A stretch of 41,132 nt of DNA, from positions 1-41,132 of the IMG/VR virus record IMGVR_UViG_3300025282_000084; one strand, written 5' to 3'. The translations under genes were made by a program, and so were the position numbers. Source of the stretch: a virus. Below the pieces are notes generated by a model that was given only the letters and a program-made list of their open reading frames with translations, was not told the DNA's origin and searched no databases. The number at the start of each line of letters is the position of its first letter. The first letter of the stretch is position 1. Below, in pieces: positions 28,124 to 35,882 of the stretch.

Positions 28124-29695
28124 TTATGTATCAATAATGGCGTGGCTAGTTGTAATAAGTGTGCCGATTGCCGATACAGAATTCTGAAGAGCACACCTTG
28201 TTACTTTTGTCGGATCTATGATGCCTTTCTTCATCAAATTAACCACCTCTCCTGTCGATAAATCAAATCCCTCTCCATTTTTCGCCTCCAGCGCACGCCC
28301 CAGAACAACATCTGGTTTACTTCCCGCATTCTGTGCCATCTGTTTCAGTGGATCTTCAACCGCTCTAAGAACTATCTTGGCGCCGAGTTCTTGATCGGAG
28401 TTGGTTGCATCAATTTTCACATCTCTAGATGCCTGAATGAGCGCCATCCCTCCGCCACAAACCATTCCCTCTTGCTGGGCTGACTTCACCGCTTCCAAGG
28501 CGTCCTCGATGCGATGCCTCTTTTCCACCATTTCAACTTCGGTATTGCCACCAACATTAATTATGGCGATTCCGCTCGCCAATCTAGTAATCCGCTCTTG
28601 TATCCTCTCGCACACTTGCATATTATCTGTCTGCTCAAACTGTGACTTAAGAAAATCGATTCGCTCGCTAATAGATGAGTCACTACCTTTGCCTCCAACA
28701 ATAGTTGTTAGCACCTTGGATGATTCAATAGTCTTAGCGTTTCCCAGATGAGACAACTTAACATCCCTTAGTTTCAATCCGGATGCACGAGAAACAAATG
28801 TCGCCCCTACGCTAATTGCCAAATCTTCTAAAATACTCCGGCGCTCTTCGCCATATCGTGGGGCTTTTATCGCCGCCACCTTCATCGTTCCCCTCACGGT
28901 GTTCATAATCATCGCCGCAAGAGCTTGACCTTCAATATCTTCCGCCACCACAATCAAAGGGCGACCATCTCTAGCGATCAATTCCAGAACAGAAAGAATG
29001 TCTTCGACAAACTCTATCTTTTCATCAGTAATGAGGAAGAGGGGGTCATTGTGTTTGAGAACGCCTCTACGCTCGTCTGTGACAAAAGCGCCAGCGGCGT
29101 ACCCACTATCAAACCTAAACCCCTCTACGACATCTAGGCTCGTCTCAAGGGACTTCCCGTCCTCTATTGTAATAGACCCATCTTTACCTATCATGTCTAT
29201 CGCTGTAGCAATAAGTTTACCTATGGACCTATCACCATTCGCTGAAATGGTGGCGATATCTTCAATGTCACTGAGACTTACCACCTTCTGGGAAATGCCT
29301 TTTAAATTATCAACAATCACATCTGTCGCTTTATCAAGGCCCCGCTTTAATTCAACGGGAGATGCTCCTGCAACAATGTGCTTCTGCGCTTCTATGAAAA
29401 TCGCACGCGCTAAAACAATCGCAGTCGTTGTTCCGTCGCCGGCCCTTGCATTAGTCTCCTCGCTCGCTTGCTTTATTACTTGTGCGCCCACGTTCTCAAA
29501 CGGATCATCAAAGTCAACAAATCTTGCGACCGTTACTCCGTCTTTTGTGATTATTGGGTTGCCGTTCTTTGGGTGGAGGATAACATTTCTTCCTCTCGGT
29601 CCCATTGTGGCGGCGACATTATCCGCCAACTTGTTTATTCCGTCTAATATTTTTTGATTTAGACCTCTCTGTGCGTCAAGATATTCTTTCGACAT
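28124..29695 (-). CDS. groEL: GroEL-type chaperonin
   Basis: The full class I chaperonin is recognisable: M-G-P-R-G-R-N near 31-37, K-D-G-V-T-V-A near 51-57, the catalytic A-G-D-G-T-T-T (D87, same number as in E. coli) and I-E-D-A-L-E-A-V in the equatorial domain. At 523 residues it lacks the GGM tail of cellular GroEL. GGAGGAATA precedes the ATG. No GroES lies in the window; some phage chaperonins work alone or use a host or phage cochaperonin. It folds phage or host proteins in infected cells. Confidence 0.97.
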   Translation of the reverse strand: MSKEYLDAQRGLNQKILDGINKLADNVAATMGPRGRNVILHPKNGNPIITKDGVTVARFVDFDDPFENVGAQVIKQASEETNARAGDGTTTAIVLARAIFIEAQKHIVAGASPVELKRGLDKATDVIVDNLKGISQKVVSLSDIEDIATISANGDRSIGKLIATAIDMIGKDGSITIEDGKSLETSLDVVEGFRFDSGYAAGAFVTDERRGVLKHNDPLFLITDEKIEFVEDILSVLELIARDGRPLIVVAEDIEGQALAAMIMNTVRGTMKVAAIKAPRYGEERRSILEDLAISVGATFVSRASGLKLRDVKLSHLGNAKTIESSKVLTTIVGGKGSDSSISERIDFLKSQFEQTDNMQVCERIQERITRLASGIAIINVGGNTEVEMVEKRHRIEDALEAVKSAQQEGMVCGGGMALIQASRDVKIDATNSDQELGAKIVLRAVEDPLKQMAQNAGSKPDVVLGRALEAKNGEGFDLSTGEVVNLMKKGIIDPTKVTRCALQNSVSAIGTLITTSHAIIDT

Positions 29696-29706
29696 TATTC
29701 CTCCAG

Positions 29707-30645
29707 TTATTCTCCGCGATTAGTAGGGTAGGGATTATTATACAGCTTTGGATTCTTTTGTTTAAAAATTTGTTTTAGCTTTTTTGTCTCTTTTTTGCTT
29801 GTGCCGAGAATATAAACATACTTGTGTTTTGAAACCACTTCTCGGACCTGACAACTTTCCCTGTACGCCTTTTCCCTTTCCTTAATTTTTTCCTTGATGC
29901 TTGAAGTCGAACATATTGCTATACCTGAAGGCATCTTATCCCAGTCAGGACTATATTTCTTCATCCATTTTGACCACTGATCTTTGCTAATGCCTATCTC
30001 TGCGGCATAGCGATAATACTTTGACTTCTTTCTAAACTCTCTTCCGCTAAACCATCCTTGCTTCTTGTTGTTGGGATCAAAGTATTGCCTCGTTACTCCC
30101 GCACCTTTGCCTAGGTAAAAGAAATTACACGCTTGATACAGCGTCCCTAACTCTTTCGCCTCCGGATCAGAGTACGCTGTGAAGTATCTGAACGCGGTAT
30201 TTTGAACCGTCCAGCGGATGGATTTCATTATCAGCCATGATCCAAGATTCTTGGGTGACCAACTAATACAAGCGCCGCGAGATATCAACTTCTCAAGATC
30301 GCTATTCTCCCTACCAAGCAGATGGGAGAACGTATTCGGAACTGCCATAATGATTACACCTGCGAGGATGTTCCCTTCCTTGAGGCGAGCAGTGAATCGT
30401 TGGGTTGGGCGATTAGGAAGTTTACCAAGCCACTCGTGCTTCTTTATGAAGTCACGAACCTCTTCGCACTTCTCCTTTTCCGTCTTGTCAACATATTCAA
30501 AGGAAAAATCTTTTGTGGACAATTCTTTGTAATCAACCCAAGGAGGGAGATCTTCCAAATCTTCCCTAAGATTATCTTCCCTTATTTGATACTGCCAGCA
30601 ATGATCTTTATCGTAGTCTTTCCATCTCTCGTGTGGATCTGACAT
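29707..30645 (-). CDS. Mom-like GNAT acyltransferase
   Basis: The core (about 65-180) contains R-F-T-A-R-L, L-A-G-V-I-I-M-A-V-P-N, S-R-G-A-C-I-S-W-S-P-K-N and Y-S-D-P-E-A-K-E-L-G-T-L-Y-Q-A-C-N-F-F-Y-L-G, the pattern of the Mu Mom family of GNAT-fold proteins, which modify adenine in phage DNA to block restriction. The C-terminal 110 residues are basic. Start at 30645 has GGAGGAATA, the same site as groEL downstream; they form one operon. Modification of phage DNA is inferred from family. Confidence 0.75.
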   Translation of the reverse strand: MSDPHERWKDYDKDHCWQYQIREDNLREDLEDLPPWVDYKELSTKDFSFEYVDKTEKEKCEEVRDFIKKHEWLGKLPNRPTQRFTARLKEGNILAGVIIMAVPNTFSHLLGRENSDLEKLISRGACISWSPKNLGSWLIMKSIRWTVQNTAFRYFTAYSDPEAKELGTLYQACNFFYLGKGAGVTRQYFDPNNKKQGWFSGREFRKKSKYYRYAAEIGISKDQWSKWMKKYSPDWDKMPSGIAICSTSSIKEKIKEREKAYRESCQVREVVSKHKYVYILGTSKKETKKLKQIFKQKNPKLYNNPYPTNRGE

Positions 30646-30676
30646 TATTCCTCCGATCAATAAAATGATCTGTTCT

Positions 30677-30705
30677 ATTATACTCGCGTCTTATATGGTT
30701 GTCAA
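30677..30705 (-). promoter_or_regulatory. Consensus promoter for the mom-like/groEL operon
   Basis: TTGACA at 30700-30705, 17-base spacer, TATAAT at 30677-30682, followed by CAGATCA and TTGATC. About 32 bases before the start of the Mom-like gene. Confidence 0.92.
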
Positions 30706-30711
30706 GGGATA

Positions 30712-32847
30712 TTATGAGTATGGTTCAATTTTAAATTTGGAAGCGGTTTCTTCTGCCATTCCCTCTATCTTGTAACTAAAGTTGGCCAACCTATTGATAA
30801 ACTGTAATTTCAAATAAACTGGTTCAAGGGTTTGAGTCTTCTCGCCCATCCTCGCTCCCGTCATCATAGAGGCGTAAAAAGCATTATAGTTTGGTTCTGA
30901 ACCATCCAACATCTTGGTGCTGCTCTTGCCAACCTGAATTTCCATGAGAGGATATTTATCAAATTTCCCCATTTCGATATCCTTTTTCGAAGATTCCTTG
31001 TATTGTTCTACAGTCTTTGGTCCCCATACCCCGTCGCCAGTTCCATAAGCGATGAATAGAGGGAGTTTGGTGTTGCCAAATTTCGCATCAGCAATGGTGT
31101 CAACAGAGGTTTGAACCAGGGCGGATCTCGCCTCTTCGGCAGTCTTGCTGCTATTTAAGATTTGTTGGAGCATCTGATTGAGAGTCTGGAAGGAGGCGAA
31201 ATTGGTGCATAGTTTTACGCAGTTTGCCAAAAGAGTTTTTTCTATAACTCTTTCCATCCTGGGTCTTCCTTTCGCGGGTTCATCATAATCAGGTTCTGCC
31301 ACCTTGGAGGCGCCCTTCATGTATTCTAGCAAAGCTTTGGCAGATTCCTGAAAAGCTTTGATGTTATCCTCCGAAAATTCAGAGTTTCCATCTATAAATC
31401 TAACCAGATCTGATCCGTCTGACAACCCATTGATGGCATCAATCTTTTCAATCATCATCTTTCTTTCTTTTTCAAACTGACCCTTGTTTTTTGGCGACAA
31501 CATATTCCCGCTCAATGTCTGCACTTGTCTGTAAAGTTCTACCGTGATCTGTGTTCTTTCTCCCTCGCTTAAGTTCTCCGCTCCCTCCATTGATTGCAAG
31601 AGATGAAAAAGTTTATCACCCGCCTCATTCATTTCAGTGCCGCCCGCTTCTGTGGCGGCGGACTGTCCCGCACCCCAAACCTTCTTGGCGAGTCCAGAAA
31701 TGAATTCTTTTACTTTTTCATAGACTGATTTGACAACTCCCAATCCCCTTTTGGCGAAGTCAGCGAGCGCACCTTCATTGAGTCCCTCTGCGATTTCTTG
31801 GTCATAGTACATAGCTCCGGACGCCATTAACTCTTTCTCTGATAGTTTCCACCAGTTATCACCGTGGGTTTCTCGCATCCACGCGCCCAACTGATCTGCG
31901 TTCGCCGACAGTTTGTCCTGCTTTTCAATGGCGCCTGCTGCATAAGCGATTGCTGCAATAAAAATAGCCAGCGCTGCGTCCTGCTCCCCCATGCGCCCCA
32001 ACGACATATCTAATCCTGCCGTCTGCATAAGATCCTGTGGCGATACCGACAATTGTCCCAGGTAATCATTGAATGTCCTAGAAAGTTTGCCGATTCTGGC
32101 GCCTTTCTTAGATTTCTTAAGCGAAACCTGTATAAATTCTATGTCTCCCCCCACCGTAACAACACCCGTCTTTTCGTTAGCTTCCACGGATTTGTTTTCT
32201 GCAAGTGCCGCCAAGAGATCGCCTCTAGTGCCCTTGGTGACAATAACCATGTCTGCCGTGTTCGGTTTTATATCTTTTCTTTCTGATTTTGTAAAATTAA
32301 GTTTTTCGGCATCACTGTGGTTGGCAATGGCCGAATAGTAATCCCCAATGCTGGCGTTGATCAAACTCAACCCAGTGCCCCAGTTTTTGACAGGAGGAAG
32401 TTTCTTGATGTCGCCGCCTACCCACTGGATAAAGGCGGGCAAAGAGGCGGCCGCCTCCCCGTTTTCGTCATTCAAAACTTTCTGCATCCATGCGGCGCCT
32501 TTGGGGATCATATCCACACTTTCGTGTTCGTTAGTCAGCGCGATGATCTCCTCTGTAGTTGGAAGGGTTCGGTCGCCATCCAGTTTTGCCACAATAAGGG
32601 CGCAAGTCTCATAAACAGTAGCACCAGCAGTTCCGGCGGGAGGTTTATGTCCTAGTGCAGTAAGATTTGCCTCCGCTTCGGGACCACCCAAAGATGAGGC
32701 GCCCTCCTTCAGAATCCCCAAGGAATACTCTATCTCTTTATCAATAAACTCTAATACTGGATGCTTCTTTGCATTAACGCTTTTCTTTGGATTTATGCCT
32801 AACTCTCTATCAATGAACTCTGATAATATTTGGGCGCCATCTTTCAT
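30712..32847 (-). CDS. Large unknown phage protein (711 aa)
   Basis: The first 50 residues hold two related helical segments (I-L-S-E-F-I-D-R-E-L-G at 7 and V-L-E-F-I-D-K-E-I-E at 31), followed by a helical body. Around D199 and I239-Q-V-S-L-K244 there is a beta-strand pair with a D ... Q-x-S-x-K arrangement that loosely recalls a PD-(D/E)XK-type core, a low-confidence idea. Large size, repeats and Ala/Gly-rich helices also fit an internal virion protein. AAAAGGAA precedes the ATG. I do not recognise the family. Confidence 0.75.
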   Translation of the reverse strand: MKDGAQILSEFIDRELGINPKKSVNAKKHPVLEFIDKEIEYSLGILKEGASSLGGPEAEANLTALGHKPPAGTAGATVYETCALIVAKLDGDRTLPTTEEIIALTNEHESVDMIPKGAAWMQKVLNDENGEAAASLPAFIQWVGGDIKKLPPVKNWGTGLSLINASIGDYYSAIANHSDAEKLNFTKSERKDIKPNTADMVIVTKGTRGDLLAALAENKSVEANEKTGVVTVGGDIEFIQVSLKKSKKGARIGKLSRTFNDYLGQLSVSPQDLMQTAGLDMSLGRMGEQDAALAIFIAAIAYAAGAIEKQDKLSANADQLGAWMRETHGDNWWKLSEKELMASGAMYYDQEIAEGLNEGALADFAKRGLGVVKSVYEKVKEFISGLAKKVWGAGQSAATEAGGTEMNEAGDKLFHLLQSMEGAENLSEGERTQITVELYRQVQTLSGNMLSPKNKGQFEKERKMMIEKIDAINGLSDGSDLVRFIDGNSEFSEDNIKAFQESAKALLEYMKGASKVAEPDYDEPAKGRPRMERVIEKTLLANCVKLCTNFASFQTLNQMLQQILNSSKTAEEARSALVQTSVDTIADAKFGNTKLPLFIAYGTGDGVWGPKTVEQYKESSKKDIEMGKFDKYPLMEIQVGKSSTKMLDGSEPNYNAFYASMMTGARMGEKTQTLEPVYLKLQFINRLANFSYKIEGMAEETASKFKIEPYS

Positions 32848-33035
32848 TTTATTTTTTCCTTTTCAGATTCTATCTGTTTGCGAATCTCTTCGCTCTTTCT
32901 AAATTCAGTAGCTAGTCTGCCAACCTGGTGCCTTCTCTGAAGTTCAACACATTTATTCCATTGCTTCTTATGCTTCCGCAGCAAGAAGAAAATGATGATA
33001 GTATAGTATATCCTATACCAAGTTCTCTTAAGCAT
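32844..33035 (-). CDS. Small N-anchored membrane protein (63 aa)
   Basis: Residues 8-19 are hydrophobic after a Lys/Arg start, followed by a long basic charged helix, predicting a single membrane anchor with a cytosolic helical tail. AGGAAAGATC precedes the ATG, and the promoter at 33088-33116 drives it. The end overlaps the next start by four bases. Confidence 0.65.
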   Translation of the reverse strand: MLKRTWYRIYYTIIIFFLLRKHKKQWNKCVELQRRHQVGRLATEFRKSEEIRKQIESEKEKIK

Positions 33036-33087
33036 ATTGATCTTTCCTGGTCTGATCTCATAATTCTAAAATAAATAGTTTCGAGTA

Positions 33088-33116
33088 AGCATAAAGGATC
33101 TGTTTCTCTTTGTCAA
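33088..33116 (-). promoter_or_regulatory. Sigma70-type promoter directly after a terminator
   Basis: TTGACA at 33111-33116, a 17-base spacer containing CAGATC, and TATGCT at 33088-33093. The -35 abuts the U tract of the terminator at 33117-33151. Confidence 0.8.
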
Positions 33117-33151
33117 ATAAAAAAAACCACCTGCTTAAAGGGTACAGGTGG
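33117..33151 (-). terminator. Intrinsic terminator after the acidic repeat protein
   Basis: On the minus strand, CCACCTG pairs with CAGGTGG across an 11-base loop and is followed by eight T. It lies about 30 bases after the stop of the 33183-33800 gene. Confidence 0.9.
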
Positions 33152-33182
33152 GTTTTAGGGTGGTATAATTATTAAGTGTATA

Positions 33183-33800
33183 TTACTTTTTAGATTTAAA
33201 AAGTCTTTTCTTGACTCGCTTAGTCACTTCAGCGACAATATCATCCAAGCTCTCTTGTTGATAATCGCGCATTGCGGGTGCTTCCTCTTCGGGTTCCACC
33301 TCAGCAGATGCCATTTCCACGTCGCCTACTTCCACTTCTGCTTCCTCGCCAGGCTCTTCCAGCGGTGCTTCTGCTTCGTCGCCAGAGACAGCGACTTCTA
33401 CTCCAGTGTGAGCACTGATAGCATCAGCAATCGCCTTAACCAGCCCCTCGATATCACCTCCAGCGGCGGGTGGTTCCTCGGCGGGCGCGTCCAAGGGAGC
33501 GTCAAGCACTGCCTCTTCCTCTCCGAATTCCTCTTCCTCGGCAAACTCTTCTTTCACAACTTCATCAGTCACATCTTCGTCAACGACACCTTCAGTTACC
33601 TCTTCGTCAACGACACCTTCAGTTACCTCTTCGTCAGCACCCTCAGTAACATCATCGGCGGAAGAATCTTGATTCTCCTCGATCTCTTCCTCTTCCTTGA
33701 CAAACTTTTCATTGATGAATCCATCCGAAAGTGGAGCGAGGTTGGCCAACTTCATAAATTGACGAACTGACCCTTCTTCCAATAAAGATTTTTTAGACAT
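33183..33800 (-). CDS. Acidic repeat protein, probable phage structural protein (205 aa)
   Basis: From the ATG at 33800 (GGGAGAAAG site) the protein reads S-L-L-E-E-G-S-V-R-Q-F-M-K-L-A-N-L-A-P-L-S, an N-terminal motif I associate with structural proteins of T4-like marine phages. A long Glu/Asp/Val stretch follows, with two perfect 27-bp copies (33574-33600, 33601-33627) encoding a nine-residue unit and a third imperfect copy. The C-terminus is a basic helix. Its own terminator makes it a strong unit. A scaffold or decoration role is inference. Confidence 0.75.
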   Translation of the reverse strand: MSKKSLLEEGSVRQFMKLANLAPLSDGFINEKFVKEEEEIEENQDSSADDVTEGADEEVTEGVVDEEVTEGVVDEDVTDEVVKEEFAEEEEFGEEEAVLDAPLDAPAEEPPAAGGDIEGLVKAIADAISAHTGVEVAVSGDEAEAPLEEPGEEAEVEVGDVEMASAEVEPEEEAPAMRDYQQESLDDIVAEVTKRVKKRLFKSKK

Positions 33801-33822
33801 AATTCTCTTTCTCCCTCTAAAA

Positions 33823-33839
33823 TGCCGCTTCTTGCGGCA
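33823..33839 (-). terminator. Possible weak terminator hairpin
   Basis: TGCCGC pairs with GCGGCA around a five-base loop and is followed on the minus strand by only four T. It lies between the stop of the sigma-like gene and the start of the acidic protein. It may terminate weakly or be a 5' UTR structure. Confidence 0.45.
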
Positions 33840-33891
33840 AAGAAATTCCAAATCACTAATAAGTAGTATTTAAAAACATAAAAAACCCTTT

Positions 33892-34131
33892 TCAATGCTG
33901 CACGGCAAGCATTCTTTTGCCCACCTTTTGAAGCGTCTTATCTTGGATTTGTTTTACTCTCACATAACTGATATTTAACCTCTCGGCGACCTCGTGAAGA
34001 GTCATGTCTCCATTCTTCTCAATCGCGATCAGAGCACAGTTGTGGTCATCTTCATAATCAATCCACATTCGGCACCCACTCTCTCGGCAACTAACATTTT
34101 CTTTCATACATTTCGTAGCACACTTTCTCAT
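33892..34131 (-). CDS. Sigma region 4-like HTH protein with zinc-binding N-terminus
   Basis: The C-terminal half, M-T-L-H-E-V-A-E-R-L-N-I-S-Y-V-R-V-K-Q-I, matches the sigma70 region 4 helix-turn-helix. The N-terminus has Cys at 4, 8, 15 and 20, a likely zinc site. Small proteins of this form occur in many large phages. It lacks region 2, so it cannot open a -10 alone. It may redirect host polymerase or recognise -35-like elements; inferred. The promoter at 34206-34234 lies upstream. GAGGAAATGG precedes the ATG. Confidence 0.85.
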   Translation of the reverse strand: MRKCATKCMKENVSCRESGCRMWIDYEDDHNCALIAIEKNGDMTLHEVAERLNISYVRVKQIQDKTLQKVGKRMLAVQH

Positions 34132-34430
34132 AATTCCATTTCCTCTTCAAACATATCAAAGATGTCTTCGATCTCGTCTTCTGATAGTCTAAACTTCTTA
34201 TTTGTATTATGAGTCATTTTTCTTTCTTTGTCAAGTGTTTTTTGCTTATTTTTTACATAAAGATTTTTTCTTTTCTTAAATTCTATTATATAATCAATAA
34301 AAGTAGGATCGTCTTCAAGAAATGACGCGACCACTCCCCTAAAGAATTGGCGCTTAGTAATTCCTTCATGCTTAAGTTTGATTAGCAGATTAGCATAAGT
34401 TGTATCTGCATCCTCGAATCCAATAATCAC
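34128..34430 (-). CDS. Unknown helical protein (100 aa, GTG start)
   Basis: A GTG start overlaps the previous stop as GTGA. The protein is helical, with a basic middle and an acidic C-terminal helix. The internal M-T-H-N segment has its own AAAGAAAG site and could be a 29-residue product. The gene also carries the promoter for the sigma-like gene. No family recognised. Confidence 0.65.
   Translation of the reverse strand: MIIGFEDADTTYANLLIKLKHEGITKRQFFRGVVASFLEDDPTFIDYIIEFKKRKNLYVKNKQKTLDKERKMTHNTNKKFRLSEDEIEDIFDMFEEEMEL
34206..34234 (-). promoter_or_regulatory. Promoter inside the 34128-34430 gene
   Basis: TTGACA at 34229-34234, a 17-base spacer and CATAAT at 34206-34211. It lies 75 bases before the sigma-like gene start and inside coding sequence. 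Confidence 0.7.
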
Positions 34431-34684
34431 ACACGACCCGCTTCAACAGACTCCACCGCAGATATGGCTGCGGACCAGCACTTGGGGCAGTAAAGTCTTA
34501 CAACATTTTCAGTGTTCTTAACCACCACATGCCACGCCTTTACCATTTCTTTGTCTTGCTTGTCAAAGAGACCCAGGCATGCGCTACATTCGCTGGGAAG
34601 TCTATCAAACATATTGAGCTTTTGCTGCACGTCTTTTTTAGCGCGCTTGCGGGAAGTCGTAACCCTTTTTATTTTCTTCGGCAT
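34427..34684 (-). CDS. Conserved zinc-ribbon phage protein (85 aa)
   Basis: The core reads M-F-D-R-L-P-S-E-C-S-A-C (C33, C36), then W-H-V-V-V and R-L-Y-C-P-K-C-W (C66, C69), a zinc ribbon I recognise from small proteins of large phages. The N-terminus is basic. It overlaps the end of the preceding gene by 47 bases. The function is unknown. Confidence 0.8.
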   Translation of the reverse strand: MPKKIKRVTTSRKRAKKDVQQKLNMFDRLPSECSACLGLFDKQDKEMVKAWHVVVKNTENVVRLYCPKCWSAAISAVESVEAGRV

Positions 34685-35282
34685 AATTTAAATCCATCAA
34701 TCTAAGGATTGCGTTTATTTCTTTAATGAACAAGGTGTGCTCCGGAGTCCACCCTTGGTATTGATCGCCTTCGTGATCCGGATCTCCTTGCCCGCCTGGG
34801 TTTGCTGCCCGAATAGATGCATGAATAAGTTCATGTACCAAAGAAGTGTCGTAGATGTTCTGACCGCTTTCAATTTTTACAACTATGTGCCCTTTATCTA
34901 AAGTAAGACCCACGGCCTTTCCTTCCACCACAAGAGTGCCGTCAACTCTATATCCATTTTTAAATGGGAGTGAGTGCGGCTTCCACTCAATCATTATATT
35001 GTTCAAATTATTGAAAACAGCATCCGCCGGATCTCCAAACCACTCCTCCCAATAAACATAAAAAAGTTGAAGAGCCATTGAAACATCCGTTGTACTTGGA
35101 AAATTACATTCCGATTCAATCTGATATGAAAACTTCCATCCCGTAATTCTAGTCAACTCATTCTTGGTTGTGCAATCATTTATTCCATCTTTTCTAAAAT
35201 TTCCCGAGAACGTGAAACACCCTACAGCGACACAAATCGCAGTTACTAGGATAAAAAGAGGATAAAAGATTCTCTTATACAT
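34638..35282 (-). CDS. Exported zinc metallopeptidase-like lipoprotein (214 aa)
   Basis: A signal sequence ends in V-A-V-G-C (C22), a lipobox. H150-E-L-I-H154 is a zinc motif and G-D-P-D-H170-E-G is a likely third ligand. The body is beta-rich with Trp. It would act in the periplasm or outer membrane, perhaps on envelope proteins. The ribosome site is weak. No named family. Confidence 0.75.
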   Translation of the reverse strand: MYKRIFYPLFILVTAICVAVGCFTFSGNFRKDGINDCTTKNELTRITGWKFSYQIESECNFPSTTDVSMALQLFYVYWEEWFGDPADAVFNNLNNIMIEWKPHSLPFKNGYRVDGTLVVEGKAVGLTLDKGHIVVKIESGQNIYDTSLVHELIHASIRAANPGGQGDPDHEGDQYQGWTPEHTLFIKEINAILRLMDLNYAEENKKGYDFPQAR

Positions 35283-35299
35283 TATAACTAACTAGTTTT

Positions 35300-35779
35300 T
35301 TATCTGCTAATAGACATAATAGTGGGAGACAGTCCTCGGTGATACCAATTAAATACTACTACCGCAGACGGAAAAGGCGCACCAGTTTTTGCATCTCCAA
35401 ACTTCAATCTTCCTCTAATAAAGTAGATCTCGGCCGCTTTCATGCAGTAATCGTGCCAGTATGAAGTATCCGTTCTTGCGGGGAGGAGCATCACCACGAT
35501 ACTTCCATGCTGACGGGATTCCTCATATGCTTTCTTGATCCACTTCTTTATATCTTTGCCGTAGGGGGGATTAACAAATACTTTTTTGTTACGCCCCCAA
35601 TCCTTTGTCAATCCGTCGTCTTCTTCTGTGTAATATTCTTTACACTTCGCGTTCTCCTTGGTAGCGCAAGGATCCAAGTCAAAACCAAATCTCTCATCTA
35701 ATATATCGTAAAAATACTGAGGGGTTTCCCAGCTCATGTCCTTGCTACTAAACATAACATCCTTAGTGTGCTTATCCAT
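35300..35779 (-). CDS. dam: Phage DNA N6-adenine methyltransferase (Dam-like, PF05869)
   Basis: The sequence L-D-P-C-A-T (35-40), a strand K-V-F-V and the catalytic N-P-P-Y (70-73) form the alpha-type N6-adenine methyltransferase signature of phage Dam-like enzymes. It may methylate GATC or another site, which is not shown. An apparent N-terminal extension is read from the tRNA-Gly 3' end, so I take the ATG at 35779 (AAAGG site). The tRNA lies 27 bases upstream. Confidence 0.88.
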   Translation of the reverse strand: MDKHTKDVMFSSKDMSWETPQYFYDILDERFGFDLDPCATKENAKCKEYYTEEDDGLTKDWGRNKKVFVNPPYGKDIKKWIKKAYEESRQHGSIVVMLLPARTDTSYWHDYCMKAAEIYFIRGRLKFGDAKTGAPFPSAVVVFNWYHRGLSPTIMSISR

Positions 35780-35806
35780 TGTCAAAACCTTTCTGTGTTG
35801 TGTTGG

Positions 35807-35881
35807 TGGAGCGGGAAATGGGATTCGAACCCACGACTTCAACCTTGGCAAGGTTACACTCTACCACTGAGTTATTCCCGC
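35807..35881 (-). tRNA. tRNA-Gly (GCC anticodon)
   Basis: A 75-base cloverleaf with acceptor GCGGGAA/TTCCCGC, anticodon loop TTGCCAA (GCC), T-arm GTGGG-TTCGAAT-CCCAT and an encoded CCA. It resembles bacterial tRNA-Gly. Confidence 0.95.
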
Positions 35882-35882
35882 A

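Noticed and set aside
28998-29657. 219-codon plus-strand ORF
   Set aside because: It is antisense to groEL.
35780-35851. N-terminal extension of the methyltransferase ORF
   Set aside because: These codons are the 3' end of tRNA-Gly and its trailer; the real ATG with a ribosome site is at 35779.
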